DNA of 64,000 bases from Mesorhizobium huakuii (lineage in GTDB: Bacteria; Pseudomonadota; Alphaproteobacteria; Rhizobiales; Rhizobiaceae): the NCBI RefSeq assembly GCF_030160235.1, contig NZ_BSNY01000012.1:248001-312000 (forward strand), read 5' to 3'. Below, one piece after another: positions 55,792 through 64,000 of this stretch. Numbering within the stretch: the stretch's first letter is position 1; each line of letters starts with the position of its first letter. The notes under the pieces are model-generated. The model was not told the DNA's origin. It searched no databases and worked only from the letters and a program-made list of their open reading frames with translations. The position numbers and the translations under genes are program-made.

Positions 55792-56655
55792 CTATCCCTT
55801 GATGGCCGAGCCGACGATGGAATCGACGAAGAAGCGCTGCAGCAGGACGAACAGGATGAGCGGCGGCAGCACGGCCAGCGTCGCCCCGGCCATCACCAGG
55901 CCGGTGTTGACCGCGCCCCTGTTGTAGCTGAGCAGGCGGCTGAGGCTGATGACGATCGGATAGGCGTCGGCATTGCCTTGCAGCACGGTCAGCGGCCAGA
56001 GATAGCTGTTCCAGTGATAGACGAAGGCGAACAGTGCCAGCGCTGCAATGGCTGGCGCCACGCTGGGCGCCACGATCTTGAACAGGATCAGCAGCTCCGA
56101 TGCGCCGTCCATGCGCGCGGCATCGATGAGGTCGTCGGGCACGCCAGCGATAAACTGGCGCATCAGGAAGATGCCGAAGGCATTGGCGAGGTTGGGCACG
56201 ATGATGCCGGCCAGGCTGGCATTGAGACCGATAGAGCCGACCAGACGATAGAGCGGGATCAGCGTGACGATCGGCGGCAGGAACATGGTGGCGATCAGCA
56301 CAGAAAACAAAAGCGATTTGGCGGGGAAATGGTATTTGGCGAAGGCGTAGCCGGCCATCATGCTGGTGATCAGGATGCCGGCGGTGGTGACCGAGGCGAT
56401 GACCAGGGAATTCCACATCGAACGGCCGACATTGACCACGCCGGAAACCTTTTCATAGGCATCGAGGCCCGGCGTATGGGGGATCCACACCGGCGGCACC
56501 TGCATGCTCTCGGCAGGCGTCTTGAGGCTCGACAGCACCATCCACACCAGCGGGAAGGCCGAGGCCACGGCGACCAGCAGCATCAGCGTCGCCAGCAGCG
56601 CCTTGCGGCCGGACGGGCGCTTGCGCGACAGCCGGCTCGACGATCCCCCGCTCAT
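55792..56655 (-). CDS. CUT1-type sugar ABC permease (MalG-like), left cassette
   Basis: A 287-residue permease with six or so helices and the EAA loop ARMDGASELLILFKIVAPSVAP. Basic N-terminal arm (MSGGSSSRLSRKRPSGRK). Overlaps the partner permease by ATGA. Convergent with pobA with a 5-base gap. No ATPase gene follows. Confidence 0.9.
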   Translation of the reverse strand: MSGGSSSRLSRKRPSGRKALLATLMLLVAVASAFPLVWMVLSSLKTPAESMQVPPVWIPHTPGLDAYEKVSGVVNVGRSMWNSLVIASVTTAGILITSMMAGYAFAKYHFPAKSLLFSVLIATMFLPPIVTLIPLYRLVGSIGLNASLAGIIVPNLANAFGIFLMRQFIAGVPDDLIDAARMDGASELLILFKIVAPSVAPAIAALALFAFVYHWNSYLWPLTVLQGNADAYPIVISLSRLLSYNRGAVNTGLVMAGATLAVLPPLILFVLLQRFFVDSIVGSAIKG

Positions 56656-57542
56656 TCCTGATCCTTCCGGTTGGCGAGAGCAAACAGCGCGCAGACCACG
56701 ACGATCAGCGACAGCATCAGCATGACAGCCATGGCCGAACCCAACCCGCCCTGCGCGCGCTCGATGCCGACGCGGCGGATGTGGTAGGTGAGCACATTGG
56801 TCGAACCGACCGGCCCGCCTTGCGTGATCAGCGCCACCGGCTCGAACACCTGCACGGCGTTGATGATGGCGATGACGGCACTGAACAAAAGCGTGCGCCG
56901 CATCAGCGGCAGTGTGATGAAGCGGAACTGCTCGAAGCGGTTGGCGCCATCGAGCTTCGCTGCCTCGTAGAGGCTGCCCGGGATCTGCGTGAGGCCCGCG
57001 ATTGCCAGCACGGTGAAATAACCGACCTGCTGCCAGACATTGAGGAAGACGATCGAGACCAGCGCCGAGCCCGGCGACGACAGAAAAGGCTGCGGGCCGA
57101 TGCCGATGAGGCCGAGCATCTGGTTGAGCGGTCCTTCACTCGGGGAATAGAGCTTCGACCAGACCAGCGCCACCGCGATCATCGGCACCATGTAGGTTGA
57201 AAACAGCACCGTGCGCAGCGCCGTGCCGCCGGCGACGTCATGCTGGTAGACCATCAGGCCGAAGGCCACCGACAGCGGCAGGATGAGGATGACGGAGAGC
57301 GCGGTGTAGATGGCGGTGTTGATGAGCGCGACTTTGAAGTCACGCCCGACCGAGGAGGCCCCAAAGATCTCACGGAAATTGTCGAGGCCGATGAAGCTGG
57401 CGCTGGAAAACGGCGTCTGCGTCGACCAGTCCTGGAAGGACAGCCAGACGGTGAGCAGCATCGGCAACAGGATGAAGATGCCGATCAGCGTCACGGCGGG
57501 CGCAAGCATGACGCCCGCCGAGGCACGGTACCTCTGGATCAT
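56652..57542 (-). CDS. CUT1-type sugar ABC permease (MalF-like), left cassette
   Basis: A 296-residue permease with EAA loop EAAKLDGANRFEQFRFITLPL. The start at 57542 overlaps the binding-protein stop (TAATG), so the three genes are translated together. The long upstream frame in the binding-protein gene is a shadow. Confidence 0.9.
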   Translation of the reverse strand: MIQRYRASAGVMLAPAVTLIGIFILLPMLLTVWLSFQDWSTQTPFSSASFIGLDNFREIFGASSVGRDFKVALINTAIYTALSVILILPLSVAFGLMVYQHDVAGGTALRTVLFSTYMVPMIAVALVWSKLYSPSEGPLNQMLGLIGIGPQPFLSSPGSALVSIVFLNVWQQVGYFTVLAIAGLTQIPGSLYEAAKLDGANRFEQFRFITLPLMRRTLLFSAVIAIINAVQVFEPVALITQGGPVGSTNVLTYHIRRVGIERAQGGLGSAMAVMLMLSLIVVVCALFALANRKDQE

Positions 57543-58834
57543 TATTTGGCGGCGCGCTCCAGGATCGATGTGGCGTCGGCCTGTGCCGTCGCCTGCGCAT
57601 CCTTGGCCGAGACCTGGCCATACTGCAACGCCTCGATCGTCTGCTGCAGGGATTCCGAGAATTCCTGCCCGCCCGGCACCACCGGGAACGGCTTGGCATC
57701 CGTGAGCACGCTGACATAGCCTGAGAGGAATTCGGAGCCGAGCTTGTTCTTGTGTGCGTCGATGTCGGACAGGCGCGAGGGCAGGATGCCCATCGACATC
57801 AAGATGTCGGACATGGCCGAGGCGCCGTTCTTGCCGGACTTCGGATTGTTGAGCCAGGCGAGGAAATCCCATGCCGCCTTTTGCTCGGCCGCGCCGGCAT
57901 TGGCATTGACCACCGTCATCCAGGAATAGGAGATCGAATGCGGCTTGTCGCCGCTCGGGCCGACCGGGATGGGTACCGTAGCGATGTCCGCGAACTTTTT
58001 GCCCATGCCGGTCTTCAACGCGCTTTCCCACCAATTGGCCATGATGATCATGCCGGTCTTACCGGAGACGAAATTGTCGAGGAACGGACCCGTCGTGTTG
58101 GCATCCGCCGTCGCCATCGCCGGCACGCTGGCGCCCGACTTGATCAGGTCCTCATAGAGCTGGAAGGTCTGCGTGGCCTGTGGGCTGTCCAGCGCCGGCT
58201 TGCCGTCCTTGACCAATTCGCCGCCATTGGAGACCAGCAGCGAGGCGAAGGGATGGACGACGCCCGCCGCCCAGCTGTTGATCATGCCGAAACCTTGCTG
58301 GCCGGCCTCCTTGTTGGTCAGCTTCTTAGCCGCATCCTTGAACTCGTCCCAGGTTTTGGGTGGGGCGGCGATACCGGCCTGCTTGAACAGCGCCTTGTTG
58401 TAGTTCAGCGCATAGACGTCGATCTCGTTCGGGATGCCGTAGAGCGTGCCGCCGACAGAGGCCGCGCTTGTGATGCCCGCTGGCCATGAGGCCTTGACCT
58501 CGCTGGCCACCGCGTCGGGGGCGGGCGCGACCAGCTTGTCGCGCGCCAGCTCGGGCAGCCACAGATCGTAGATGCCGCCGATGGTCGGGCCGTCCGAACC
58601 GCCGCCTTGCGAGCGCAGCGTGGTCAGGAGGTCGCCGAAGGGAACGGCGCGCACGGTGACGCTGACGTCCGGATTGGTCTTGGCATAGTCCTTCGCCGCC
58701 GCCTCCAGCAGCGCGACCGTCTCCGGCGACCAGTGCGTCAAATAGGAGATGTTGACCGATTGTGCCCAGGCGGTGGCAGGCAGGATGGCCAGGCCCGCGG
58801 CCAGCGCCAGTTTCGAAGTCCAGGCAAACGACAT
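57542..58834 (-). CDS. CUT1-type sugar-binding protein, left cassette
   Basis: A 430-residue extracellular solute-binding protein (family 1). Signal peptide to about residue 24 (PATAWA before QSVN). The mature chain starts SVNISYLTHWSPETVALLEAAAKDYAKTNPDV and has the usual IYDLWLPELARDKL and GMIIMANWWESALK segments. Divergent from a second importer, with 325 bases between the two binding-protein genes. Confidence 0.92.
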   Translation of the reverse strand: MSFAWTSKLALAAGLAILPATAWAQSVNISYLTHWSPETVALLEAAAKDYAKTNPDVSVTVRAVPFGDLLTTLRSQGGGSDGPTIGGIYDLWLPELARDKLVAPAPDAVASEVKASWPAGITSAASVGGTLYGIPNEIDVYALNYNKALFKQAGIAAPPKTWDEFKDAAKKLTNKEAGQQGFGMINSWAAGVVHPFASLLVSNGGELVKDGKPALDSPQATQTFQLYEDLIKSGASVPAMATADANTTGPFLDNFVSGKTGMIIMANWWESALKTGMGKKFADIATVPIPVGPSGDKPHSISYSWMTVVNANAGAAEQKAAWDFLAWLNNPKSGKNGASAMSDILMSMGILPSRLSDIDAHKNKLGSEFLSGYVSVLTDAKPFPVVPGGQEFSESLQQTIEALQYGQVSAKDAQATAQADATSILERAAK

Positions 58835-59067
58835 TCCTCATCCTCCCCTCAGGTCCATCGATCACGATGACGTTATGACAAGTTCAGGCGGTGGCGCAAG
58901 AGCCTGTTGGCGAAAAAGCTTGGTATCGACCGGTTTCAGATTTCTTCCCATTGCCGAATAGATGAGTTTTATCATTTAAAAACAGCATATTGACCGCATG
59001 GAACTGCCAAATCTTCCCTGTCGGCGCCATCCTGGAAGCGCGCCGGACCTCTTGCGAACGCTGCTAT

Positions 59068-59081
59068 GTCGTTATAATGAC
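59068..59081 (+). promoter_or_regulatory. Operator candidate overlapping a -10 box
   Basis: GTCGTTATAATGAC is a near-palindrome (6 of 7 base pairs) that contains a perfect TATAAT at 59073-59078. TTGCGA lies 15 bases upstream. A repressor here would block polymerase directly. The GntR-type gene at 63875, at the end of this operon, is a likely binder. Confidence 0.45.
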
Positions 59082-59101
59082 TTTGCCCGAGCCAACGACT
59101 C

Positions 59102-59127
59102 TCCCGCGGCGTCGACGCGCCGCGGGA
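59102..59127 (+). promoter_or_regulatory. Leader hairpin before the right binding-protein gene
   Basis: TCCCGCGGCG and CGCCGCGGGA are perfect 10-base arms around TCGACG. The hairpin lies 33 bases before the ATG and 20 bases after the -10 box, so it would be in the untranslated leader. Could be an mRNA stability or translation signal. Confidence 0.45.
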
Positions 59128-59159
59128 CGCCAAGGAAAGAAAACAACGGGAGACTGGCA

Positions 59160-60431
59160 ATGAGCATGCTTTCACTTCACCGGCGCGCCGCCCTTGGCCT
59201 GATTGGCGGCCTTGCCGCCGCTTGCGCCGGCGCCTTCGCCACCTTGCCGGCGAGGGCCGACAGCACGGTGACGCTCTGGAGCTGGCGCACCGAGGACGAG
59301 GCCGCGATGCGCCGCATCTTCGATGCCTTCCAGGCCAAGAACCCCAGCATCAAGGTCGACATCCAGTTCACGCCGGACGCCGACTACCAGAACCGGCTGA
59401 GCACCGCCCTGCGCGGCGGCCGCGGGCCAGATATCGCCCAACTCAAGGCCTATGGCGAATTGCAACCTTTCGTCGATGCCGGCTATCTCGATGCTCTCGA
59501 CGACAGCGTGCCCGAATTGAAGAACATGGCGGATGCCGCGCTGGGCGGCGCGCGCGGCCGCACCGACGGCAAGCTTTATGGCGTGCCCTATTCGGTGCCG
59601 ATGATGGGCGTCTTCTACAACCAGGAGATCTTTGCCGCCCAGGGCATCGAAATCCCCAAGACCTACAAGGATTTCGTCGCCGCCTGCGAGAAGCTGAAGG
59701 CGGCGGGCATCACGCCGATCGCCACCGGCGGCGCCAACGGCTCGGCCTGGGAGCTGGAGATCGGGGTCGGTGTCGTCGGCCCGACCGTCTATGGCCCGGG
59801 TTTCTACGACGAGATGATGACCGGCAAGGCGACCTTCGAGGATCCGCGCTATGTCGCGGCGTTGAAGCGCTTCGCCGATTTGAAACCCTATTTCCCTGAC
59901 GGCTTCGCCGGCATCGACTACACCACCGCCACCCAGCAATTCATCGGCGGCAAGGCGGCGATGTTCCTCGGCGGCTCGTTCGAGAACGGCAGCTTCAAGG
60001 CGCAGAACCCGAAGCTGAAATTCTCGATCTTCCCATTTCCCGCCGATGATGCCGGGGCAAAACTCTACACCTCTGCCTTCTCCGACGGCTCCTACGGGCT
60101 CGTCTCCGAAAGCGCCAACAAGGAAGCCGCGACCAAGGTGCTGGGCTTCATGGCCTCGGCCGAATTCGCGCAGATGTTTGCCGACGAGCTCGGCTGGCCG
60201 CCGGCCCGCACCGATGTCACGGTGAAGGATCCGGTCCTGGCTGAGATGATGGCGATGTCGAAGAATTCGACGCCCTATCTGACGCTGGTCGGCTTCCGCT
60301 GGCAGTCACCGACGGCGTCCTCTGTGTTGCAGTCGGAGATCATCGACATGGTCGAAGGCAACATCGCGCCGGAGAAACTGGCGGCCGACATGCAGGCCGC
60401 CGTCGCCACCTGGTTCAAGCCAAAGCAGTAA
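59160..60431 (+). CDS. CUT1-type sugar-binding protein, right cassette
   Basis: A 423-residue extracellular solute-binding protein (family 1). The N-terminus has HRRAALGL, a possible Tat or long Sec signal, ending near residue 33 (LPARA before DSTV). The mature chain begins VTLWSWRTEDEAAMRRIFDAFQ and has GGSFENGSF late in the protein. The ATG at 59160 follows GGGAGACTGG. First gene of the rightward operon. Confidence 0.92.
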   Translation: MSMLSLHRRAALGLIGGLAAACAGAFATLPARADSTVTLWSWRTEDEAAMRRIFDAFQAKNPSIKVDIQFTPDADYQNRLSTALRGGRGPDIAQLKAYGELQPFVDAGYLDALDDSVPELKNMADAALGGARGRTDGKLYGVPYSVPMMGVFYNQEIFAAQGIEIPKTYKDFVAACEKLKAAGITPIATGGANGSAWELEIGVGVVGPTVYGPGFYDEMMTGKATFEDPRYVAALKRFADLKPYFPDGFAGIDYTTATQQFIGGKAAMFLGGSFENGSFKAQNPKLKFSIFPFPADDAGAKLYTSAFSDGSYGLVSESANKEAATKVLGFMASAEFAQMFADELGWPPARTDVTVKDPVLAEMMAMSKNSTPYLTLVGFRWQSPTASSVLQSEIIDMVEGNIAPEKLAADMQAAVATWFKPKQ

Positions 60432-60437
60432 GGAGCC

Positions 60438-60460
60438 GGCCGGCCGCATTGCGGCCGGCC
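60438..60460 (+). terminator. Hairpin between binding-protein and permease genes, right cassette
   Basis: GGCCGGCCGC and GCGGCCGGCC are perfect 10-base arms with loop ATT, seven bases after the binding-protein stop. No T-run. Same position as the hairpins in the other two importers with this layout. Confidence 0.5.
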
Positions 60461-60482
60461 TCTCGTCCGGACACAACAGCGC

Positions 60483-61415
60483 ATGACTACCCTTCGCCGC
60501 ACAACCAGCCTGAAGCACACGCAGCAGCGCATGGCCGTGCTGTTCATCCTGCCGGCGCTGGCGGTCTATGCGCTGTTCGTCCTCTATCCCCTGGCGATGT
60601 CGCTGTGGGGCAGCTTCTTCGTCTGGAAGGGGCTGCGCATGGTCGAATTTGCCGGCCTGTCGAATTTCTCTCGGCTGTTCGTTTTCCCCAGCGGCGCACG
60701 GCTCTATGGCGCGCTCTGGCACAACACCGCCTGGTTCTTCGGCATCATGGTCTTCCAGAACGGCATCGGCCTTTTGTTCGCCTGGTTGCTGTTCCTGCGC
60801 GACAAAGGGGCTGCCTTCTTCCAGTCGGTCTTTTTCTTCCCGGCTGTGCTGAGCCCGGTCATCGTCGGCGCGCTGTGGCGGCTGCTGTTGGCGCCGGGCG
60901 GCGTCGTCGAATGGGCGCTGAATGGGCTTGGCCTCCACCAGGGCAGCCTCACCGTGCTCGGCAACAGCCATACCGCGCTCGCCATGCTGATCGCCGTCGA
61001 CGCCTGGAACTGGATGGGCCTGCCGGTGCTGATCTACACGGCGGGTCTGAGACAAATTTCCGGCCAGATCTTCGAGGCGGCGAAGCTCGACGGCGCCGGC
61101 AATGCGCGCATGCTGTTCTCGATCGCGCTGCCGCTGCTGATGCCGGCGCTGGGCACGCTGACGACGCTGTCCTTCATCAACACCTTCAACCAGTTCGACA
61201 TCGTCTATGTCATGCAGGGCGTGCAGGGCAATCCGAGCTATTCGACCGACACGCTGGTGACCTATTTCTACCGGCTGGCCTTCGGCGCGGAGGGGGCCGT
61301 CGGCATCACCGATATCGGTCTCGCTTTGGCACTCGGCACCCTGCTGTTCCTGATCCTCAGCATCGGCACGCTGTTGATGCTGCGTTTCTTCGACCGCCGC
61401 ACGGTGCAGCTATGA
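60483..61415 (+). CDS. CUT1-type sugar ABC permease (MalF-like), right cassette
   Basis: A 310-residue permease with a basic N-terminal arm and EAA loop EAAKLDGAGNARMLFSIALPLLMP. Begins with ATG at 60483, 51 bases after the binding-protein stop with the hairpin in between. Stop overlaps the partner permease by ATGA. Confidence 0.9.
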   Translation: MTTLRRTTSLKHTQQRMAVLFILPALAVYALFVLYPLAMSLWGSFFVWKGLRMVEFAGLSNFSRLFVFPSGARLYGALWHNTAWFFGIMVFQNGIGLLFAWLLFLRDKGAAFFQSVFFFPAVLSPVIVGALWRLLLAPGGVVEWALNGLGLHQGSLTVLGNSHTALAMLIAVDAWNWMGLPVLIYTAGLRQISGQIFEAAKLDGAGNARMLFSIALPLLMPALGTLTTLSFINTFNQFDIVYVMQGVQGNPSYSTDTLVTYFYRLAFGAEGAVGITDIGLALALGTLLFLILSIGTLLMLRFFDRRTVQL

Positions 61416-62269
61416 GCGCACTGGCGATTTCAGGCGCCCCGGCGATCTCGAGGCAGCTGGCGCGGCTGCCTGGATGGACGGTGCTCGCCGTGTGGACGGC
61501 GGCCGTCCTGTTGCCGCTCTACATTCTGGTCGTCTCCTGCTTCAAGACCACGGCCGAGATCTACGACAACCGGCTTGGCCTGCCGCAGAGCTGGGCTCTC
61601 GACAATTTCGTCAACGCCTGGACGCGCGCCGATCTCGGCCATAATTTCATCAACAGCCTGATCGTCACCGGCGGTGCGGTGATCCTCACAATCGTCGTCT
61701 CGGCGATGGCCGCCTATCCGCTCAGCCGCTATCGGCTCGGCTGGAATGCTGTCATGCTCGGCCTGTTCCTGTCCGGCATCATGCTGCCGATCAGGCTCGC
61801 CTCGGTCGAACTGTTCACGCTGATGCGTAATCTCGGCCTCCTGGATTCGCTCACCGGGCTGATCCTCGTCTATGCGGCGATCCGCATTCCCTTCGCCGTC
61901 TTCATCTTCGCCAATTTCATGCGCGTACTGCCCTCCGAACTCGACGAGGCGGCGCGCATGGACGGCGCCGGCGAGGTCCGTATCCTGTTCCAGATCATCC
62001 TGCCGACGGTGAAGCCGGCGGTGTCGATCGTCGCCATCTTCACGGCAATCGCCGTGTGGAACGATTTCTTCTTCCCGCTGATCTTCATCTTCGACGATCG
62101 CTACAAGACCGTGCCGCTGGCGATCAGCGTCTTCGTCGGCCAGTTCCGCACCGATTGGGGCCTGGTGTTCGCCTCGCTGGCGATCTCCATGGCGCCCATC
62201 CTGATCATGTATTGTCTGCTGGCGCGCCAGATTCGCGAAGGCGTCGGCGCCGGGGGAGGCATGAAATGA
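61412..62269 (+). CDS. CUT1-type sugar ABC permease (MalG-like), right cassette
   Basis: A 285-residue permease with the EAA loop EAARMDGAGEVRILFQIILPTVKP and WNDFFFPLIFIFDDRYKTVPLAI near the end. Its stop overlaps the PIG-L gene start (ATGA). No ATPase gene in the cassette inside the window. Confidence 0.9.
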   Translation: MSALAISGAPAISRQLARLPGWTVLAVWTAAVLLPLYILVVSCFKTTAEIYDNRLGLPQSWALDNFVNAWTRADLGHNFINSLIVTGGAVILTIVVSAMAAYPLSRYRLGWNAVMLGLFLSGIMLPIRLASVELFTLMRNLGLLDSLTGLILVYAAIRIPFAVFIFANFMRVLPSELDEAARMDGAGEVRILFQIILPTVKPAVSIVAIFTAIAVWNDFFFPLIFIFDDRYKTVPLAISVFVGQFRTDWGLVFASLAISMAPILIMYCLLARQIREGVGAGGGMK

Positions 62270-63006
62270 TCGAGGACAGGATCTACGCCGCAAGCTCCAT
62301 CCTGGTGATCGGCGCGCATGCCTTCGATGCCGAGGTGATTGCCGGGCCGCTGGCGGCTGCCGCCGTCAAGCGCGGGGCCGCGGTAACGTTCCTGCACCTG
62401 ACCATGGGTGAACAGGGGCACCCCTGCCTCATCCCTCAGCACTATTGCGCGCAGAAGGAAGAGGAAGCGGGCAGGGCAGCCGCGCGGCTGGGCGTCACCT
62501 CGCGCAGCCTTGGCCTGCGCGATGCTTTCCTGCCTTCCAACGACGAGACGGCGCTGGAAGTATGCGACGTCATTCGCGAGCTGAAGCCCGAGATCGTCAT
62601 CACCCATTGGCAAGGCAGCTGGCACAAGGACCATCGCGCCGCCGCGCATCTGACGCAGACCGGCGTCTTCTTCGCCGCCTTGCCGACCATTGCCAGCGAT
62701 CACGCGGCGCACACGCCGCAACTGCTGCTGTTCGGCGAGAACTGGGAGGACGATGACGGTTTCCGCCCGGAGCATCTTGTCGACGTCAGCGACGGCTTCG
62801 AAGCCTGGACCGAGGCGGTCAAGGAATATGAGCTGGCGCGGGGCTTGAGCAGCTTTCCCTATGTCGACTATTACAGCGCGCTCTACCGGCTGCGCGGCTG
62901 CCTGCGCGGCACGCGCCATGCCCAGGCTTTCGCCGCGGCGTCGCATTCCTGGAATGCCGGCAGCGGACTGTTCTCGCCACCGTTCGGCAAAGAGGCGAGC
63001 CGATGA
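62266..63006 (+). CDS. PIG-L/LmbE-family deacetylase homologue with altered catalytic motif
   Basis: A 246-residue protein of the LmbE fold, which removes N-acetyl groups from sugars. The usual AHPDDxE reads AHAFDAE (residues 17-23): metal-binding His18, Asp21 and the later HxxH pair H120/H123 remain, but the Asp that acts as general base is replaced by Phe20. This may be a subfamily feature. It sits after the importer permeases and before a ROK kinase in one overlapping operon, so an N-acetyl amino sugar is a natural guess, but deacetylase activity should not be assumed. Confidence 0.78.
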   Translation: MIEDRIYAASSILVIGAHAFDAEVIAGPLAAAAVKRGAAVTFLHLTMGEQGHPCLIPQHYCAQKEEEAGRAAARLGVTSRSLGLRDAFLPSNDETALEVCDVIRELKPEIVITHWQGSWHKDHRAAAHLTQTGVFFAALPTIASDHAAHTPQLLLFGENWEDDDGFRPEHLVDVSDGFEAWTEAVKEYELARGLSSFPYVDYYSALYRLRGCLRGTRHAQAFAAASHSWNAGSGLFSPPFGKEASR

Positions 63007-63878
63007 CGCGGGTTCTCGCCATCGATCTCGGCGGCACCAATCTGCGTGCCGCCATCTCTACCGGCGACATCAGCGCGTTGAAGGTGCTGAGCCGTGAGCC
63101 GGCACCGGCAAGCCTCGATGCTCTTGTCGCTCGCATCAACGCACTGTGCGCGGAAGCCGGCTCGGTCGAGGCGCTCGGCATCGCCGTGCCGGGGCTGGTC
63201 GAGGGTTCGGCCTGCCGCTGGATTCCCAACCTGCCATTCCTCGACGGCGTTGACCTCAAGGCCCTCTTTCCAAACCTGCGCATCGCGCTTGGCAATGACG
63301 CGCAGATCGCGCTGCTGGCGGAGGCTGTCGAAGGCAGCGCGAAAGGCATCTCGGACGCGATCCTGCTGGCCATCGGCACCGGTATCGGCTCGGCGGTGCT
63401 GGCCAATGGCCGTATCGTTGCCGGCGCGCATGGTGGCGCCTGCTCCTTCGGCTGGGCCTGCGCCGACATCAAGGACCATGGTGCGGAGCGCAGCGGCTGG
63501 CTGGAGCGCGTGGCCTCGGGCAGGGCGCTTGACGTGCTTGCCGGTCAGATCGGGCTCGCCGACAGCCGTCAGCTGATCGCCGCTGCCCGGGCCGGCGAGC
63601 TCGCTGCGCGGACCTTGCTTGAAGTGCCGGCACGCCAGCTCGGCACGGCGCTTGCCGGCGCGGTGGCGCTGCTCGATCCGCAGGTGGTGCTGATTTCAGG
63701 CGGGCTGGCCGAGGCGCTGGACGTGATGCGCCCGCCGATGCTCGCGGCGCTGCGCCGTCAATTGCCCTCGCATTTGCGCGGCATCGAGATCCAGGCCGGC
63801 CAGTTCGGCCCGGGTGCGGGACTTATAGGTGCGGCGCTGGCCGGCCGTGTGGGGGAAGGGTGGAGGCAGGTGCGATGA
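63003..63878 (+). CDS. ROK-family sugar kinase homologue with altered zinc/sugar site
   Basis: A 291-residue ROK protein: ATP loop DLGGTN (8-13), catalytic D99 (GNDAQ) and GTGIG (125-129). The usual GAGEIGH segment reads GACSFGW (145-151), so the Glu and His that hold the sugar and zinc are Ser148 and Trp151, and the CxCG..GC zinc knuckle is missing. Such changes occur in ROK members with unusual substrates. Start overlaps the PIG-L stop (ATGA), and its own stop overlaps a GntR gene. Confidence 0.82.
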   Translation: MTRVLAIDLGGTNLRAAISTGDISALKVLSREPAPASLDALVARINALCAEAGSVEALGIAVPGLVEGSACRWIPNLPFLDGVDLKALFPNLRIALGNDAQIALLAEAVEGSAKGISDAILLAIGTGIGSAVLANGRIVAGAHGGACSFGWACADIKDHGAERSGWLERVASGRALDVLAGQIGLADSRQLIAAARAGELAARTLLEVPARQLGTALAGAVALLDPQVVLISGGLAEALDVMRPPMLAALRRQLPSHLRGIEIQAGQFGPGAGLIGAALAGRVGEGWRQVR

Positions 63879-64000
63879 GCGAAGCGAGCTTTCAGCAGCC
63901 GGACCGCAGACGGCCGGAGCCGCTCTGGTATCAGGTGGAGGAGGCGATCCGCGCCATCGTCAAGAGCGGCGAATGGGCAACGGGCGACCAGATTCCGGCC
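63875..64000 (+). CDS. GntR-family regulator, N-terminal fragment
   Basis: The first 42 codons are present. LWYQVEEAIRAIVKSGEWATGDQIPA has the start of a GntR winged helix-turn-helix. The UTRA or FCD domain lies beyond the window. It ends the importer-deacetylase-kinase operon by overlap with the ROK gene and probably regulates it. Confidence 0.8.
   Translation, partial: MSEASFQQPDRRRPEPLWYQVEEAIRAIVKSGEWATGDQIPA

Larger units (their letters stand above)
58835..59159. other. 325-base divergent region between two binding-protein genes
   Basis: No gene is visible; short frames are unconvincing. The region is comparatively AT-rich around 58930-58990 and holds a TATAAT-containing palindrome (59068-59081) and a leader hairpin (59102-59127). 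The two importers are transcribed outward from it, so both promoters lie here. Confidence 0.7.

Overview
The window is GC-rich, gene-dense and almost wholly catabolic. Gene content (many ABC importers with GntR, IclR and LysR regulators, a pcaQ-pcaDCHGB block, a GguC/AraD1 protein beside a PotABCD-type importer, PHYKPL-like enzymes) points to a soil- or plant-associated alphaproteobacterium of the Rhizobiales, most like Mesorhizobium. That placement is inference from gene content; there is no rRNA. I saw no tRNA, CRISPR array or intact insertion sequence. Most genes sit in operons with ATGA, GTGA or TGATG stop/start overlaps.

1-12 kb: a leftward sugar-importer operon (binding protein, two permeases, ATPase) continues into an enolase-superfamily acid-sugar dehydratase, a rhamnose-mutarotase-like protein, a Gfo/Idh/MocA oxidoreductase and a MaoC hydratase cut by the window edge. 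An IclR regulator and a lactonase-like amidohydrolase diverge from it. Facing them is a leftward trio: MaoC hydratase, CaiB/BaiF CoA-transferase and a binding-protein-like protein without a signal peptide. 12-18 kb: mostly housekeeping or unrelated genes (TimA/Tim44-like protein, zinc ribbon, quinone oxidoreductase with divergent LysR, ThDP acetolactate-synthase-type enzyme, GNAT).

18-33.5 kb: a nitrogen-compound module. An M20 deacylase, an APH-fold kinase, a class III PLP enzyme resembling phospho-lyases and a GntR regulator run rightward. A DAO-type FAD oxidoreductase with LIV-type permeases and ATPases runs leftward. A second GntR leads a rightward operon of a DUF3830 protein, a TIGR04076 protein, an aldo/keto reductase, an NTF2-like protein and the LIV binding protein, followed by a GlcD-type FAD oxidase.

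33.5-42.8 kb: a leftward operon led by a FadR-type regulator encodes an IlvD/EDD sugar-acid dehydratase, an SDR dehydrogenase, a GguC/AraD1-type FAH protein and a complete PotABCD-type importer; an aldose 1-epimerase diverges from it. This looks like non-phosphorylative oxidation of an aldose with its own importer.

42.8-55.8 kb: the aromatic block. PcaQ sits between two inverted copies of one promoter cassette, each with a PcaQ box. One copy drives pcaDCHGB-pobA. The other drives a LIV-type importer (Tat-exported binding protein), a coniferyl-alcohol-dehydrogenase-like SDR and an aryl-aldehyde dehydrogenase. Together they could import aromatic acids, oxidise aryl alcohols and aldehydes to acids, hydroxylate 4-hydroxybenzoate and open the protocatechuate ring.

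55.8-64 kb: two head-to-head CUT1-type sugar importers, each lacking an ATPase. The rightward one continues into a PIG-L-type protein and a ROK kinase, both with altered active-site motifs, and a GntR regulator cut by the window end.
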